NCBI GenBank assembly: GCA_004292515.1
Contig: RDXB01000035.1
Span: forward strand, 82,779 to 146,778
Source: Oscillatoriales cyanobacterium
GTDB taxonomy: Bacteria; Cyanobacteriota; Cyanobacteriia; CACIAM-69d
Reading direction: 5' to 3'
DNA: 64,000 nucleotides
The first letter of the stretch is position 1; each line of letters begins with the position of its first letter. Of the stretch, positions 45,666 to 55,244 are shown one piece after another. The position numbers were made by a program, and so were the translations under genes. The notes below the pieces were generated by a model, which was given only the letters and a program-made list of their open reading frames with translations, ran no database searches and was not told the DNA's origin.

Positions 45666-46001
45666 ATGCTACTAAAGTCCACCACCCGCCACATTCGCAT
45701 CTTTGCCGCCGAGTTGGTTGGCAACGACATTGCCCCCAGCGAGTCGAAGCTGACGCTTGATATCGATCCTGACAACGAATTTCTCTGGAATGCCGAGGCA
45801 TTGCAGCAGGTCTATCGCAAGTTTGACGAACTCGTTGCCCAGTCGGCTGGCCAAGATTTGACTGAATACAACCTGCGGCGCATCGGTTCTGATTTAGAAC
45901 ACTTTGTTCGATCGCTCCTGCAAAATGGCACGATCGCTTACAACCTCGAATCGCGCGCCGTGAACTACAGCATGGGGTTGCCCCAAGTCAGCGCTGAATA
46001 G
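45666..46001 (+). CDS. ndhM: NAD(P)H-quinone oxidoreductase subunit M
   Basis: The 111-residue protein MLLKSTTRHIRIFAAELVG...LTLDIDPDNEF...LTEYNLRRIGSDLEHFVRSLLQNGTIAYNLESRAVNYSMGLPQV matches NdhM, a peripheral subunit found only in cyanobacterial and plant NDH-1, which drives cyclic electron flow and CO2 uptake. The start was set at 45666; the frame continues upstream without homology. A strong hairpin terminator lies 33 bp after the stop codon. Confidence 0.95.
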   Translation: MLLKSTTRHIRIFAAELVGNDIAPSESKLTLDIDPDNEFLWNAEALQQVYRKFDELVAQSAGQDLTEYNLRRIGSDLEHFVRSLLQNGTIAYNLESRAVNYSMGLPQVSAE

Positions 46002-46034
46002 CACCTAGCCAGCCTCATCCATCCCAAACAACTC

Positions 46035-46076
46035 AACCCTTGGAGCTGTCTCGATCGCGCTCCCAAGGGTTTTGTT
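46035..46076 (+). terminator. Rho-independent-type terminator of ndhM
   Basis: AACCCTTGGAGC and GCTCCCAAGGGTT form a stem of about 12 bp around a 12-base loop, followed by TTTTGTT. It directly follows ndhM. Confidence 0.7.
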
Positions 46077-46196
46077 GTGATGTAGACCGTTCAAGAAATT
46101 GGCGCAATATCGGCGATCGTTACTCATTTTGGGGGGTAAACCCAGAGCGATCGCTCCCCCTGGGCAAACCCCTAGCCCCAAGTCCACCCCGGGCCG

Positions 46197-47393
46197 TTAG
46201 GGTTCTGATTCTGCCCCCATTTGCCCCCAATGATCTTGGGGAATAAAAGTGCGATCGGTGGGCAACGGAGCCACAAACTCAGTCAACAGGAATTCACCAG
46301 CTTGCATTTGGGCCTTGAGGATTTCGGCCACTTGGCGCGACAGGGCCAGGCTAGTTAGGGGAGCCGTGCGCACCAGCTTGCCATCCACCTCGATTTTCCC
46401 TGATTTCAGTTGGGCATAGTTGACCGAACCAAAGGTGGGCCGCACCCGACGCGGAATCGAAAAATCGACGATCGGGGCCACAATATCCTGGTCACGCACC
46501 GCGCACCGCTCCACCACCACCGCATCCAGCACCGGCAACGGCACGCCCACTCCCAACATCAGCGACGGCCCATAGCCCTTGAAGTAGCACCCGCGAATCC
46601 ATTGGGGCTGCATGGCTTTGGCATCTCCCACCAGGGCCAAGGTGGCAGCAGGGCCCACGGGCGTTTGGTTCGGCAGGCGCTTTTGTAATGGGAAATGCTG
46701 CGTACCTTCCCAGGCAATGTAGCCCTGGCTGCCCGCAATCCAGACCCGGCTGCCAATTCCCACTAGGCGCAGTTCTGGATCGTTCAGCAGGGGCGACAGT
46801 GCGCCGCCACTGGCATAAACCGCATTCCCGAGGTTGGGTTGCAGCGGCCCCAAGTAGGTGCTGAGGGCCCGATCGCCCCCATTCACACCCACGATGAAGT
46901 TTTGGTAGAGGTTGCGCGGGTTGTAGAGATAGAACTGGTTGATGCTGTCGCGGGTGATCACCGTTTCTAGGGAGGCCCGAGGGTAGCAGTCCGTGACATG
47001 ACCGATCGCCCGCAAGGGAACGGGTTTGCCCGCTACCAAGTCTTCGATCACATGGCCGCCGCCGCGATCGCGCCCCTCTTCGGTTGCCTCACCGTCGGCA
47101 AATTCCACAGGATGGCTGGCTCCCAAGTAGAGATCCACAGCCCCAAAGCCAGCATAGGCCGGTACGCCATCGATCCAGCAACGGCGGATCTTCATGGGCG
47201 GGTCAGTCTGGCCCAAATTGAGGAAAGCCCCGGAAGCTTCCATCGGCTCAAAAGTACCTGTGGCGATCACGTCCACCTGTTTGGCGGCGGCGCTCACCCC
47301 CAGTTCGGCAACCTTGGCTTTTAGCTCTTCGGCAGTCCAAACGGTGGCTTTGCCGGTGCGGAGTTTGTCGTTAATTTCGGCGATCGAACGCAT
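46197..47393 (-). CDS. DUF39 / homocysteine-biosynthesis-type protein
   Basis: The protein (398 residues from MRSIAEINDKLRTGKATVWT) matches the DUF39/HcyBio family (COG1900). Members in archaea and anaerobes reduce aspartate semialdehyde to homocysteine with a sulfur carrier. Conserved blocks are VIATGTFEPMEASGAFLNLGQTDPPMK, GVPAYAGFGAVDLYLGA, GGGHVIEDLVAG and RNLYQNFIVGVN. The archaeal C-terminal CBS and ferredoxin modules are absent. Conserved Cys at WRCWIDG-like and GCYFKGYG sites may carry sulfur. The longer start at 47435 adds 14 Pro-rich residues. Methionine or sulfur metabolism is likely; the reaction in cyanobacteria is unproven. Confidence 0.83.
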   Translation of the reverse strand: MRSIAEINDKLRTGKATVWTAEELKAKVAELGVSAAAKQVDVIATGTFEPMEASGAFLNLGQTDPPMKIRRCWIDGVPAYAGFGAVDLYLGASHPVEFADGEATEEGRDRGGGHVIEDLVAGKPVPLRAIGHVTDCYPRASLETVITRDSINQFYLYNPRNLYQNFIVGVNGGDRALSTYLGPLQPNLGNAVYASGGALSPLLNDPELRLVGIGSRVWIAGSQGYIAWEGTQHFPLQKRLPNQTPVGPAATLALVGDAKAMQPQWIRGCYFKGYGPSLMLGVGVPLPVLDAVVVERCAVRDQDIVAPIVDFSIPRRVRPTFGSVNYAQLKSGKIEVDGKLVRTAPLTSLALSRQVAEILKAQMQAGEFLLTEFVAPLPTDRTFIPQDHWGQMGAESEP

Positions 47394-47658
47394 GGGTTGT
47401 GGCGGCGAAGGGGTCGGTAGAAGCGGCACAGACAAAAACTACGGTTTCTCGATCGAGTTTTAGTTGTATTTGGGTAAACAGTTTTGCTAGGATTCAAACC
47501 AGCACAATGCTGGCACAATCTTGCCCGTTGCTGGACTAGGGGCCACACGATGCGCGACCTGCTTCGCGCCCGATCGCCCCGCACTTTTGGGTGAGAAGAT
47601 CTGTAGTTATGGGTTTAGACGATCCGCTCGTCTCTTCAGCCCATTTCGCCAACTAACG

Positions 47659-48483
47659 ATGCAGTGGAAACCGGCAGCCGATCGCCCGATGTTGACCAAA
47701 ATCCACTGTCCTGTTTCCGGCCCGATCGACACCGCTTTCCCCACCCTGCCCATGTTGCTGCCTAATTGGAGTTCTCGCTCGGCTACTGACTCTGGCTTCA
47801 CCCCAACCAGCGCCCCAGCCTTCGATCTCAGTCACGCTCAGACCCCTGTAATCCCTCACGACCACCCTCACTGCGACTGGCCCACCCCTGAGGCCAATCG
47901 CACGGGTGAAACTCCCATTACCCCGTCGCAAGCTGAAGCCAAGTTCCTGTACTTTGCCTATGGGTCTTGCATGTGCCCCGTGGACTTGCAGCGGACGATC
48001 GGTGAGCCAGCGTATCCCTACGCGATCGGGCCGGCGATTTTAGAGGGTTATCGGTTGGGATTTAATTGGCGATCGCCTCGACGGGATTGCGGTGTATTGG
48101 ATGTGGTTCCCGATGGGCGATCGCACGTTTTTGGCGTGCTCTATGCATTACCTTGGCGGGTGAGCGATCGGCTCGATGAGCGTGAAGATGTGCCCAGCGG
48201 TGGCTATCGCCAGGAACTGATTTCCGTGAGCTGCCAAGGCCAACAGTACAACTCCGTTCGTACCTATGTGGTTGTTGAAAAATTACCGACGGAATTAGCC
48301 CCCAACGATTGGTATTTCAACGTGGTGTTGCGGGGAGCCACCACCTGCGGCCTGCCAGAAGATTATTGCTGGGGCTTGTTTCAACACATGGTGCATTTAC
48401 AACGCCAACAACAGCACCAACAACAGCACCAACAACAGCACCAACAGCCAAGCTCTTACAGTCTCGATCGCCGAGCCAGCTAA
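47659..48483 (+). CDS. Gamma-glutamylcyclotransferase-like protein with extended termini
   Basis: Residues 95-240 form a GGCT-like domain: LYFAYGSCMCPVDL (the YGS substrate loop), GPAILEGYRLGFNWRSPRRDCG, VFGVLYALPWRVSDRLDEREDVPSGGY (with the expected acidic residue) and VRTYVV. The first 90 residues are a Pro/Thr/His-rich tail. The C-terminus ends in a run of Gln and His (QQQHQQQHQQQHQQ) from CAACAGCAC codon repeats. GGCT enzymes open gamma-glutamyl dipeptides to 5-oxoproline. Start choice between 47659 and 47691 is uncertain. Confidence 0.82.
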   Translation: MQWKPAADRPMLTKIHCPVSGPIDTAFPTLPMLLPNWSSRSATDSGFTPTSAPAFDLSHAQTPVIPHDHPHCDWPTPEANRTGETPITPSQAEAKFLYFAYGSCMCPVDLQRTIGEPAYPYAIGPAILEGYRLGFNWRSPRRDCGVLDVVPDGRSHVFGVLYALPWRVSDRLDEREDVPSGGYRQELISVSCQGQQYNSVRTYVVVEKLPTELAPNDWYFNVVLRGATTCGLPEDYCWGLFQHMVHLQRQQQHQQQHQQQHQQPSSYSLDRRAS

Positions 48484-48493
48484 CCCGTTAGAG

Positions 48494-48719
48494 GATGTCT
48501 AAAAAGTATCTTTCTGCCCAAACCAAGCACCAATAGTCGTGGCAGCAAGGGGCTTAGAGGGTGTCATCATTTCCTGTAATGAGTCTGAAATCCTTGATCT
48601 TTCATGCCTCAATGGTCGTAACAAGGAGCTGAGGGCCTGTCATCCAATGATCTTGATTGGGGCTGGAACAACCCATTTTCCTAGCCCAAACGCCCTAGAC
48701 AATTGGCTTAAGCCCCTTG
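48494..48719. mobile_element. Composite of two MITE-like elements
   Basis: It begins GATGTCTAAAAAG (48494), similar to the end of the element at 60498. It then enters a palindromic-family left terminus CAAGGGGCTTAGAGGGTGTC (48546), a second damaged copy at 48622 and a right terminus GGCTTAAGCCCCTTG (ends 48719). It looks like one element inserted into or recombined with another. It fills the 291-bp gap between the GGCT-like and TonB-like genes. Confidence 0.7.
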
Positions 48720-48774
48720 CCCCTCACGATCTGCTCACGGCAGCATCAGGGTTTCAGGGACTTGATGACAGACT

Positions 48775-49677
48775 TTAAGTTGTGCGCGGGTCAGTTTTCC
48801 ACAGCACCATAAATGCACCGCTGCTGTTGGTAAGCTTCACCAAACTGAAGAAAAACGAAACGCCGCCCGCATTTTTAGCTTCATACAAAGGGGAACCCCC
48901 ATAGGCCGGTTCGACGGCATTGACCGTAAATCCTAACTTCTGGGACAAGATTGGTTCGATGTAGTCAAGAAATGCAGCACTAGCCGACATTTGCGGAATC
49001 GCGAGGGATGCAAAGGCTCCGCGATCGACCAGAATTTGTCCGTCCTCGCCCACAAAATTGCCATAGACACTTTCGGGAATCGTTTCAGGAATACTAGCCA
49101 TAAATTCCTGCAAAGTAGCCTGATCATTCGTGCCACTTTCTAACAGTTTCGCCAGCACTTCTTTGCTAAGTTCATCCACCAACCCTTTACCGCTGCCAGT
49201 GCCGTCGCCACCCGTACTATTCACAGGCGGTGGTGCTGCGTCTGGCGTGGGAGCAGGTTCAGGCTTGTCGGGTTGCTCGGGGCGATCGGGTTGCTCGGCC
49301 TTGGGTTTGGGGCGCGGGGCTGCCGCTGGGGTCGATCGCTGGGGTCGGGTGGCTTTCGGTTTAGCGGTCTTGGGTTTGGCGGCTTTTGGTTTGGCGGTCT
49401 TGGGTTTAGCAGCTTTTGGTTTGGCGGCTTTCGGCTTTGCGGGTTTGGGTGGCGCAGCGGCCAGTTGCGACACCTTAATCACTTCCTTGGGGGCGGGTTT
49501 TTCCTGGGTTGATGAATTGGGTGTTGGCAAAACCAAAATCAACGCATGAAGCCCGATCGCCGCCAGCAAAAGGGGACGCTTCCAGAGATTGAGAACCTGG
49601 GGGATTGATCGCAGCGATCGCTCAATTAATTTCCATTGAACCGCCGACCAAGGCAGTGAGGCGAGCTTGAGATTCAT
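48775..49677 (-). CDS. TonB-like energy-transducer protein next to the Pst operon
   Basis: The protein (300 residues) has one N-terminal membrane helix (about 35-50, LLLAAIGLHALILVLP). A long Lys-Pro-Ala-rich stretch follows (KPKAAKPKTAKPKAAKPKT, about 75-115), then a Pro/Asp/Glu-rich segment, then a C-terminal domain of about 120 residues (VDELSKEVLAKLLES, VYGNFVGEDGQILVDRG, YEAKNAGGVSFFFSLVKLTNSSG). This is the layout of TonB/TolA-type periplasm-spanning proteins, though the C-terminal domain is not a classical TonB domain. It lies 57 bp behind pstB on the same strand, so it is probably the last gene of the Pst transcript. ExbB/ExbD-type genes are located on the other side of pstS. Confidence 0.75.
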   Translation of the reverse strand: MNLKLASLPWSAVQWKLIERSLRSIPQVLNLWKRPLLLAAIGLHALILVLPTPNSSTQEKPAPKEVIKVSQLAAAPPKPAKPKAAKPKAAKPKTAKPKAAKPKTAKPKATRPQRSTPAAAPRPKPKAEQPDRPEQPDKPEPAPTPDAAPPPVNSTGGDGTGSGKGLVDELSKEVLAKLLESGTNDQATLQEFMASIPETIPESVYGNFVGEDGQILVDRGAFASLAIPQMSASAAFLDYIEPILSQKLGFTVNAVEPAYGGSPLYEAKNAGGVSFFFSLVKLTNSSGAFMVLWKTDPRTT

Positions 49678-49734
49678 AGCAGTCAAAAGATGAATAACCT
49701 TGTGCAACCGGAATTGTCAATGGAAGCGATCGCC

Positions 49735-50538
49735 CTAGCCTACGGTTCCTGCCAAGTAGGACTGGGTGAGCTGGTGTTGGGGTTCCGAAAACAGTTTGGT
49801 GGTCTTTTGAAATTCCACCAATTCACCCAAATACATAAACGCCGCATAGTCTGAAAACCGCGCTGCCTGCTGCAAACTGTGGGTGACAATCAAAATGGTT
49901 ACTTGGGATTTCAGTTGCCGCATCAGCTCTTCAATATGGGCTGTTGACATCGGATCGAGCGCCGATGTGGGTTCATCAAACAAAATCAAATCGGGATTTG
50001 TAACCAAAGCCCGCGCAATACAAAGCCGCTGCTGTTGTCCACCAGATAAATTAAAGGCTGGCTCCTTCAGGCGATCTTTCACTTCATTCCAGAGGGCAGC
50101 CGATTTCAGGGCCGACTCTACGCGATCGTCGATTTCACTCGCCTTTGTATTGCCTTGAACCCGCAGACCATAGGCCACATTTTCATAGACCGACTTGGGA
50201 AATGGATTCGGCTTTTGGAAAACCATGCCGATTCGCATCCGCACTTCGATCGGGTCAATGGTTGTATCAAGGATATTGTGCTGGCGATCGAGTAAAATTT
50301 CGCCGGTATATCGATTATTGGGATACAGATCATGCATCCGGTTAAAGCAGCGCAGTAGCGTTGTTTTGCCACAGCCCGAGGGTCCCATTAAGGCTGTGAT
50401 CTGCTGCTCAGGAATCGCGAAATTAATATCCTTTAAAACCTGGGCGCGATCGTAGTAAAAATTCAGCGCTCTGATCTCAGCCTTATAGCTCAAACCCACA
50501 TCCATTCCGTTAGTTTCCAGTCCAGCGTGGTTCACCAT
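49735..50538 (-). CDS. pstB: Phosphate ABC transporter ATP-binding protein
   Basis: PstB (267 residues) powers phosphate import. It has Walker [10 protein letters not shown], the Q-loop [15 protein letters not shown], signature [15 protein letters not shown], Walker [15 protein letters not shown] and the switch His in [28 protein letters not shown] is typical of PstB and separates it from other ABC proteins. It overlaps pstA by 7 bp, which indicates translational coupling. Confidence 0.97.
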   Translation of the reverse strand: MVNHAGLETNGMDVGLSYKAEIRALNFYYDRAQVLKDINFAIPEQQITALMGPSGCGKTTLLRCFNRMHDLYPNNRYTGEILLDRQHNILDTTIDPIEVRMRIGMVFQKPNPFPKSVYENVAYGLRVQGNTKASEIDDRVESALKSAALWNEVKDRLKEPAFNLSGGQQQRLCIARALVTNPDLILFDEPTSALDPMSTAHIEELMRQLKSQVTILIVTHSLQQAARFSDYAAFMYLGELVEFQKTTKLFSEPQHQLTQSYLAGTVG

Positions 50539-51473
50539 TTGATCCCCCGGCGAAGTTGGTATCGTAAGTAAATGGCAATACCATTCATCAGCAAAGTCAT
50601 GCTCATCAATACCGTGCCGGCCGCCGCCGCATTAATCTGAAATTCGGGGTTCGGCCGTGAAACCCAGTTAAACATTTGAATCGGCATCACTGTGAAGGGT
50701 GAACTCAGCCATTGCCAGGAAATAAAGGGTGGCTTTGATTGAATGGGTGAGTCAGGCAAGAAGGCAATAAAGGTTAGGGCACCGATCGTAATTAAGCTAG
50801 AAGTTTCCCCGATCGCCCGCGATAAACCAATAATGGTTCCAGTCATAATCCCACCCACGGAATAGGGCAGAGCATGATGCCACACCACTTGCCATCGGGT
50901 CGCCCCTACCGCGTAGGCTGCCTCACGAATGGTTTGGGGAATCGATCGCAACGACTCACGAGTCGTCACAATCACAATCGGCAAAATCAACAGGGCCAGG
51001 GTCAAACCAGCCGTGATCACACTACGACCGAGTTTGAACTCATAAACAAACACCCCAAGCGCTAACAAGCCATAAATAATGGAAGGCACACCCGCCAGGT
51101 TCGTGACATTCACTTCAATGAATTCCAAAAACCAATTTTTGCGAGCATATTCTTCTAAATAAATGCCAGCCGCCACGCCCAAGGGCACAGCAATTAAGGC
51201 AGTTACAGAAATCACCAATAGACTGCCGACCCAAGCCGCCAAAATACCGGCATTTTCTGGTCGGCGACTGGGAAATGAAGTGAAAAACTCGATCGTACTC
51301 AAGCGCGGCCAACCACTCATCGCCATATTCACGATCAATGCCGTCAGGGTCAGCAGGGCAACCAGAATGGCGAGCAAGCCAACAACCGCAAAGCCCAGGT
51401 TAAATAACTTACGCCGATGCAGTTGCCGACCTAAAATAGGATCGGTTAATTCAGAAAAACGGGCAGTTAACAT
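50532..51473 (-). CDS. pstA: Phosphate ABC transporter permease PstA
   Basis: PstA (313 residues) has six membrane helices and the permease loop [42 protein letters not shown], the EAA-like contact with PstB. The extracytoplasmic loop ([22 protein letters not shown]) is typical. Its ATG overlaps the pstC stop as TAATG. Confidence 0.95.
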   Translation of the reverse strand: MLTARFSELTDPILGRQLHRRKLFNLGFAVVGLLAILVALLTLTALIVNMAMSGWPRLSTIEFFTSFPSRRPENAGILAAWVGSLLVISVTALIAVPLGVAAGIYLEEYARKNWFLEFIEVNVTNLAGVPSIIYGLLALGVFVYEFKLGRSVITAGLTLALLILPIVIVTTRESLRSIPQTIREAAYAVGATRWQVVWHHALPYSVGGIMTGTIIGLSRAIGETSSLITIGALTFIAFLPDSPIQSKPPFISWQWLSSPFTVMPIQMFNWVSRPNPEFQINAAAAGTVLMSMTLLMNGIAIYLRYQLRRGIKW

Positions 51474-52408
51474 TAATAATGCTCTCGATAGCGTTTGGTC
51501 AGAAAATGACCCATAACATTCAGAGCCAGGGTCATCAAAACCAGGGTTAATCCAGCAGCAAAAATGGTTTGGTATTGTAGGGTTCCGTGGGGCAAATCAC
51601 CCATACTGACCTGCACAATGTAGGCGGTGATTGTCGCCGATTGTTCAAAGGGATTAAAGGTCAAAGTAGGTTGCAACCCAGCGGCGATCGTGACGATCAT
51701 CGTTTCCCCCAGGGCGCGGGATGTGCCGAGAATATAGGCAGACATTACCCCAGAAATGGCTGCTGGAAAAACCACTTTCAGGGCTGTTTGAATCTTGGTT
51801 GCTCCCATGGCGTAGGAGCCTTCGCGCAAGTGATTGGGCACGGCGCGCATCGCATCTTCACTAATTGAACTAATCAGGGGAATAATTGCTAATCCCATCA
51901 CCATGCCCGCACTGATCATGTTGAAACCCGGTAGCCAGGGCAACACCTGTTGTAACAGCGGCGTAACCACCAACAAGGCGAAGTAGCCGTAGACCACACT
52001 GGGTACACCGGCCAACAATTCCAAGGAGGGCTTCAGAATTTCACGCACCGTAGCAGGTGCAAATTCACTGGAATAGATGGCGATCGCTGTGCCCAAGGGA
52101 ATCGCGATCGTCAAGGCCACAAAAGTCGTGGTCAAAGTGCCCGAGAGCAGGGGCCAAATTCCATATTGGGGATCACCAAACAAGGGAGTCCAGCGAGTCC
52201 CTGTGATAAATTTCCAAAGGGAAACCTGCCGAAAAAATTGCAAGGATTCACCCAATAGGACGTACAGAATCCCGACAATCACGGCAATGGAAGACAGGGC
52301 CGCTAGCAATAACAACAGCTCGATCGCCCGCTCAAAATATTGCTGTTGAACACGCGATCGCCGCCGGGCTTCAGAATCGTTGAAGTCAGGAAAATCCATA
52401 GAGGTCAT
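51473..52408 (-). CDS. pstC: Phosphate ABC transporter permease PstC
   Basis: PstC (311 residues) has six membrane helices and the loop YAMGATKIQTALKVVFPAAISGVMSAYILGTSRALGETMIV. Residues FITGTRWTPLFGDPQYGIWPLLSGTL form the usual first periplasmic loop. Its stop overlaps pstA. The gap to pstS is 239 bp and contains a palindromic repeat. Confidence 0.95.
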   Translation of the reverse strand: MTSMDFPDFNDSEARRRSRVQQQYFERAIELLLLLAALSSIAVIVGILYVLLGESLQFFRQVSLWKFITGTRWTPLFGDPQYGIWPLLSGTLTTTFVALTIAIPLGTAIAIYSSEFAPATVREILKPSLELLAGVPSVVYGYFALLVVTPLLQQVLPWLPGFNMISAGMVMGLAIIPLISSISEDAMRAVPNHLREGSYAMGATKIQTALKVVFPAAISGVMSAYILGTSRALGETMIVTIAAGLQPTLTFNPFEQSATITAYIVQVSMGDLPHGTLQYQTIFAAGLTLVLMTLALNVMGHFLTKRYREHY

Positions 52409-52522
52409 ACTCAGTCAGACCAGCGATCGACCTCCAAGGCTGACCGCTGATCTGTGTCTACAGTTAGAAGATGTTTGAAGCGCCAAAGCTGATACTTTTG
52501 CTACTCCACTGATCAGTGATCA

Positions 52523-52600
52523 CAAGGGGCTTAAGCCCCTTGCTGCGATGACTATTGGTACTTAGTTTGTACCTCGGGATACTGCTCAGGTATCTCCTTT
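52523..52600. repeat. Palindromic core and MITE fragment inside the Pst operon
   Basis: The core palindrome is at 52523-52542. It is followed by CTGCGATGACTATTGGTACTTAG and GATACTGCTCAGGTATCTCC, a partial copy of the element at 60498-60664. Located between pstS and pstC, a hairpin here could give more pstS mRNA than downstream mRNA. Confidence 0.85.
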
Positions 52601-52647
52601 ACGTGGGAAATGATCAGCTTGTCCTAAGCTCCAAGCTGAACCGGTCT

Positions 52648-53625
52648 TTACAGTCCAGACCGCAGGGGTTTGCGACCCACTTCCCGCTGGTTCAAACGCT
52701 GAGTAGCTGCACGATAGTCCGCATCCGGTAGGGAAATGTAATCCACTTCCTTGACTAGGCGCGCTGCATTCTTCAGATAGAATTCTGCAAACTCACGTAC
52801 TTCTGGGCGATCGAGCGCCGACTTTTTAACGTAGATATAAACCGGGCGAGACAGGGGCTTATAGGTTCCGTCATTCACCGTGGCAAATGAGGGCATCACA
52901 GCACCCTTACCCGCATCAATCGACACCGCCTTCACGCGACTTTTATTCAAGTCGTAGTAAGCAAAGCCAAAGTAGCCTAGGGCATTTTGATCGCGCGACA
53001 CACCCTGCACCAAAACGTTATCGTCTTCGCTGGGTGTGTAGTCCGTACGGCTCTTGGTGTCCTTACCCAAGATCGCTTCATTGAAGTAATCAAATGTGCC
53101 CGAATCAGCACCCGGGCCAAAGAGGGTCAACTTGGCATCGGGCCAGCTCGGGCGAATTTGATTCCACTTGGTGATCTTGCCTTCAGAAGCCGCTTCCCAC
53201 ATCATTTTCAGCTCGGCTGTGGTGATGTTGGTCGCCCAAGTGTTTTTGGGGTTCACCACAATCGTTAGGGCATCGTAGGCTACGGGCAATTCTACATATT
53301 CAATGCCCTTTGCGGCACAAGCTTGCTGCTCACTTTCTTTGATCGGTCGCGAAGCATTGCTGATGTCTAATTCACCATTGCAGAACTTCTTGAAACCACC
53401 GCCGGTTCCCGAAATTCCAACCGTAACGCGCACTGCTCCCCGCTTGGCCGCTTGGAATTCTTCGGCAACGGCTTCCGTAATTGGAAAGACCGTGCTTGAT
53501 CCATCGACTGCGATCGTATTGTTCTGGGACTGAGCAGCCGGAGTACCCCAGTTAGCAATCAATATTAAAGCTGTCAAAGCGCCGGTCAGAATCGCGCTTC
53601 GACGACGCATCTTTGCAGAAAACAT
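52648..53625 (-). CDS. pstS: Periplasmic phosphate-binding protein
   Basis: PstS (325 residues) delivers phosphate to PstCA. It has a signal peptide (about 10-32, [22 protein letters not shown]) and the phosphate-binding motifs DGSSTVFPI (about 40), [22 protein letters not shown] and [16 protein letters not shown]. It is divergent from the exbB gene and is the first gene of the Pst operon. A candidate Pho box lies about 195-225 bp upstream of the start codon. Confidence 0.96.
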   Translation of the reverse strand: MFSAKMRRRSAILTGALTALILIANWGTPAAQSQNNTIAVDGSSTVFPITEAVAEEFQAAKRGAVRVTVGISGTGGGFKKFCNGELDISNASRPIKESEQQACAAKGIEYVELPVAYDALTIVVNPKNTWATNITTAELKMMWEAASEGKITKWNQIRPSWPDAKLTLFGPGADSGTFDYFNEAILGKDTKSRTDYTPSEDDNVLVQGVSRDQNALGYFGFAYYDLNKSRVKAVSIDAGKGAVMPSFATVNDGTYKPLSRPVYIYVKKSALDRPEVREFAEFYLKNAARLVKEVDYISLPDADYRAATQRLNQREVGRKPLRSGL

Positions 53626-53820
53626 AAGCTCCTCACTCCAGCACCATTACTTTGATGGAATCACTTTGATAGAACCACTAGCAACCAGCCTTAGACCCAC
53701 AGAACTTTGGTTGCTAGTTTGACTTGAGCAGTTCGATTCCCCAATCCACCAAGGACAAGGGTGTGCCTCTCCATTGGCTGACTCATTATTTAGGAGGTCG
53801 GTTATCTTCAGCCTTTCATT

Positions 53821-53850
53821 TTCTTAAGATTAAGTAAACAAATCATTAAA
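53821..53850 (-). promoter_or_regulatory. Pho box candidate for the Pst operon
   Basis: Read on the minus strand, this has three 8-bp units TTTAATGA, GTTTACTT and CTTAAGAA, separated by exactly 3 bp, matching the spacing of cyanobacterial SphR/PhoB boxes (repeats of PyTTAAPyPy-type). The first and third agree well with the consensus, the second less. It could also serve the divergent exbB gene. Confidence 0.55.
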
Positions 53851-53856
53851 ACTACT

Positions 53857-54196
53857 GAAACTGTTCTAGACCTCGGCAAATATCGATGGTCTTACAGTCT
53901 TTACCTCAAACGATTGGTGCATCAGATCGTAGATGCTGTGAAGCTGTTATTTGGTGGGCAATGCCCACCCTACAGGCTATTGAAACTGTTCTAGACCTCA
54001 GCAAATATCGATGGTCTTAATTTGGACTTTGACAGAGGTTAATTATTTCTTAATCGCAATTTTAGTCGGTGGGCATTACCCACTCTACAGGCTATTAAAA
54101 CTGTTCCAGACCTCAGCAAGTGTCGATGGTCTTAATTTGGGTATGGTCTTAATTTGGGCTTTGACAGAGGTTAATTATTTCTTAATCGCAATTAGC
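53857..54196. repeat. Imperfect array of three copies upstream of exbB
   Basis: A 38-bp unit starting GAAACTGTTCTAGACCTC occurs at 53857, 53982 and 54097 (about 115-125 bp apart). Between copies are a GGTGGGCAATGCCCACC dyad (twice) and a 33-bp TTGACAGAGGTTAATTATTT block (twice). It fills most of the 749-bp gap 53626-54374. No gene is seen in it. Confidence 0.85.
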
Positions 54197-54374
54197 GATC
54201 GCCAAACGCTGCCATTGATTGCCTCTTTCATGTCTCCTAGGGGTTTCTTAAGGTCAGCTTAAAGAGAGGTAATCCCTATTCTTAAAGCTCCTTGCCGACA
54301 ATCAACGGTGTATATCGCATCCACAACAATGGGCGCGGCAAATCGCAGCGTCATTTTTTCGCTTTAGGGCGGTT

Positions 54375-55157
54375 ATGTCTCAGGTTTTTGATTTGTTAGT
54401 GAAAGGCGGCCCCGTCATGTGGCCCCTATTAGGAATGTCGATCGCCACGGCTGCTGTTGCCCTTGAACGCGCCGTCTTTTGGGTCAGCTTGATGGCCCAA
54501 GAAGATCGGATTGTGCACGACGTATTAGCCGCCTCGAAATACAGCCTTGATGATGCGGCTGACACGGCCCAGCAAGCCCAAGCATTACCGATCGGGCGGT
54601 TTTTGGTGGCTCCCTTGATGCTGACTCAGCCCACACCAGAAACCTTTAGCCTGGCCCTAGAAACGGCGGCGGAGCGAGAGTTCATCAAAATGCGGCGGGG
54701 CGATAAGTTGCTCGAAACCATTGTGGCCGTTGCGCCGCTGCTCGGGTTGCTCGGAACCGTCACGGGTCTGATCATGACCTTTGATAACCTCAACATCGGG
54801 GGCGGCGGTGACACAAAGGCGGCCACGGCGGCGGCGGCGGGGATTGGGGAAGCGCTGCTCACGACGGCCTTTGGCATGATCGTTGCGATTATGGCCTTGC
54901 TGGTCTTTCGGGTGATGCTGGTGTTGCAGTCTCAGCAAATTGACTACTTCACGGAAGTGGGCAGCCGCCTGGAGCTGATTTACCGGCAAGTTTGGTATGA
55001 ACCGCTGCTGTCGAAGCCGGAAATGCAGGGCATGGGCGGTCGATCGCCTGCTAACAATGCCATGTTCACGGCCGATCGCCATAACTCACGAATTGCCCAT
55101 GTCGATCGCCCCTATTCCCTGACCGATGAGGATTCTGAGGAAACCGAGTTGGTGTGA
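54375..55157 (+). CDS. ExbB/TolQ/MotA-family proton-channel protein
   Basis: The 260-residue protein has a first membrane helix (about 10-32, GGPVMWPLLGMSIATAAVALERA) and two further helices at about 115-137 (LETIVAVAPLLGLLGTVTGLIMTFDNL) and 155-178 (GIGEALLTTAFGMIVAIMALLVFRVML), the ExbB/TolQ signature. Together with ExbD it forms a proton-motive-force motor that energises TonB or TolA. It heads a three-gene exbB-exbD-exbD cluster. The last 60 residues are hydrophilic with several Arg. Confidence 0.92.
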   Translation: MSQVFDLLVKGGPVMWPLLGMSIATAAVALERAVFWVSLMAQEDRIVHDVLAASKYSLDDAADTAQQAQALPIGRFLVAPLMLTQPTPETFSLALETAAEREFIKMRRGDKLLETIVAVAPLLGLLGTVTGLIMTFDNLNIGGGGDTKAATAAAAGIGEALLTTAFGMIVAIMALLVFRVMLVLQSQQIDYFTEVGSRLELIYRQVWYEPLLSKPEMQGMGGRSPANNAMFTADRHNSRIAHVDRPYSLTDEDSEETELV

Positions 55158-55160
55158 TTG

Positions 55161-55225
55161 TGATCCGACACAACGACCCGAGACAACGACCCGACACAAC
55201 GACCCGACACAACGACCCAACACCA
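55161..55225. repeat. Tandem CGACCCGACACAA repeat in front of exbD
   Basis: About five units of 13 bp, some imperfect, fill the gap between the exbB stop and exbD start codons. They may have arisen by slippage and set the spacing between the two genes. Confidence 0.85.
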
Positions 55226-55244
55226 CTCGATTTAGGAATCAATC

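Noticed and set aside
47470..47510. GGATTCAAACC resembling a tRNA T-loop
   Set aside because: No matching acceptor, D-arm or anticodon stem could be folded around it.
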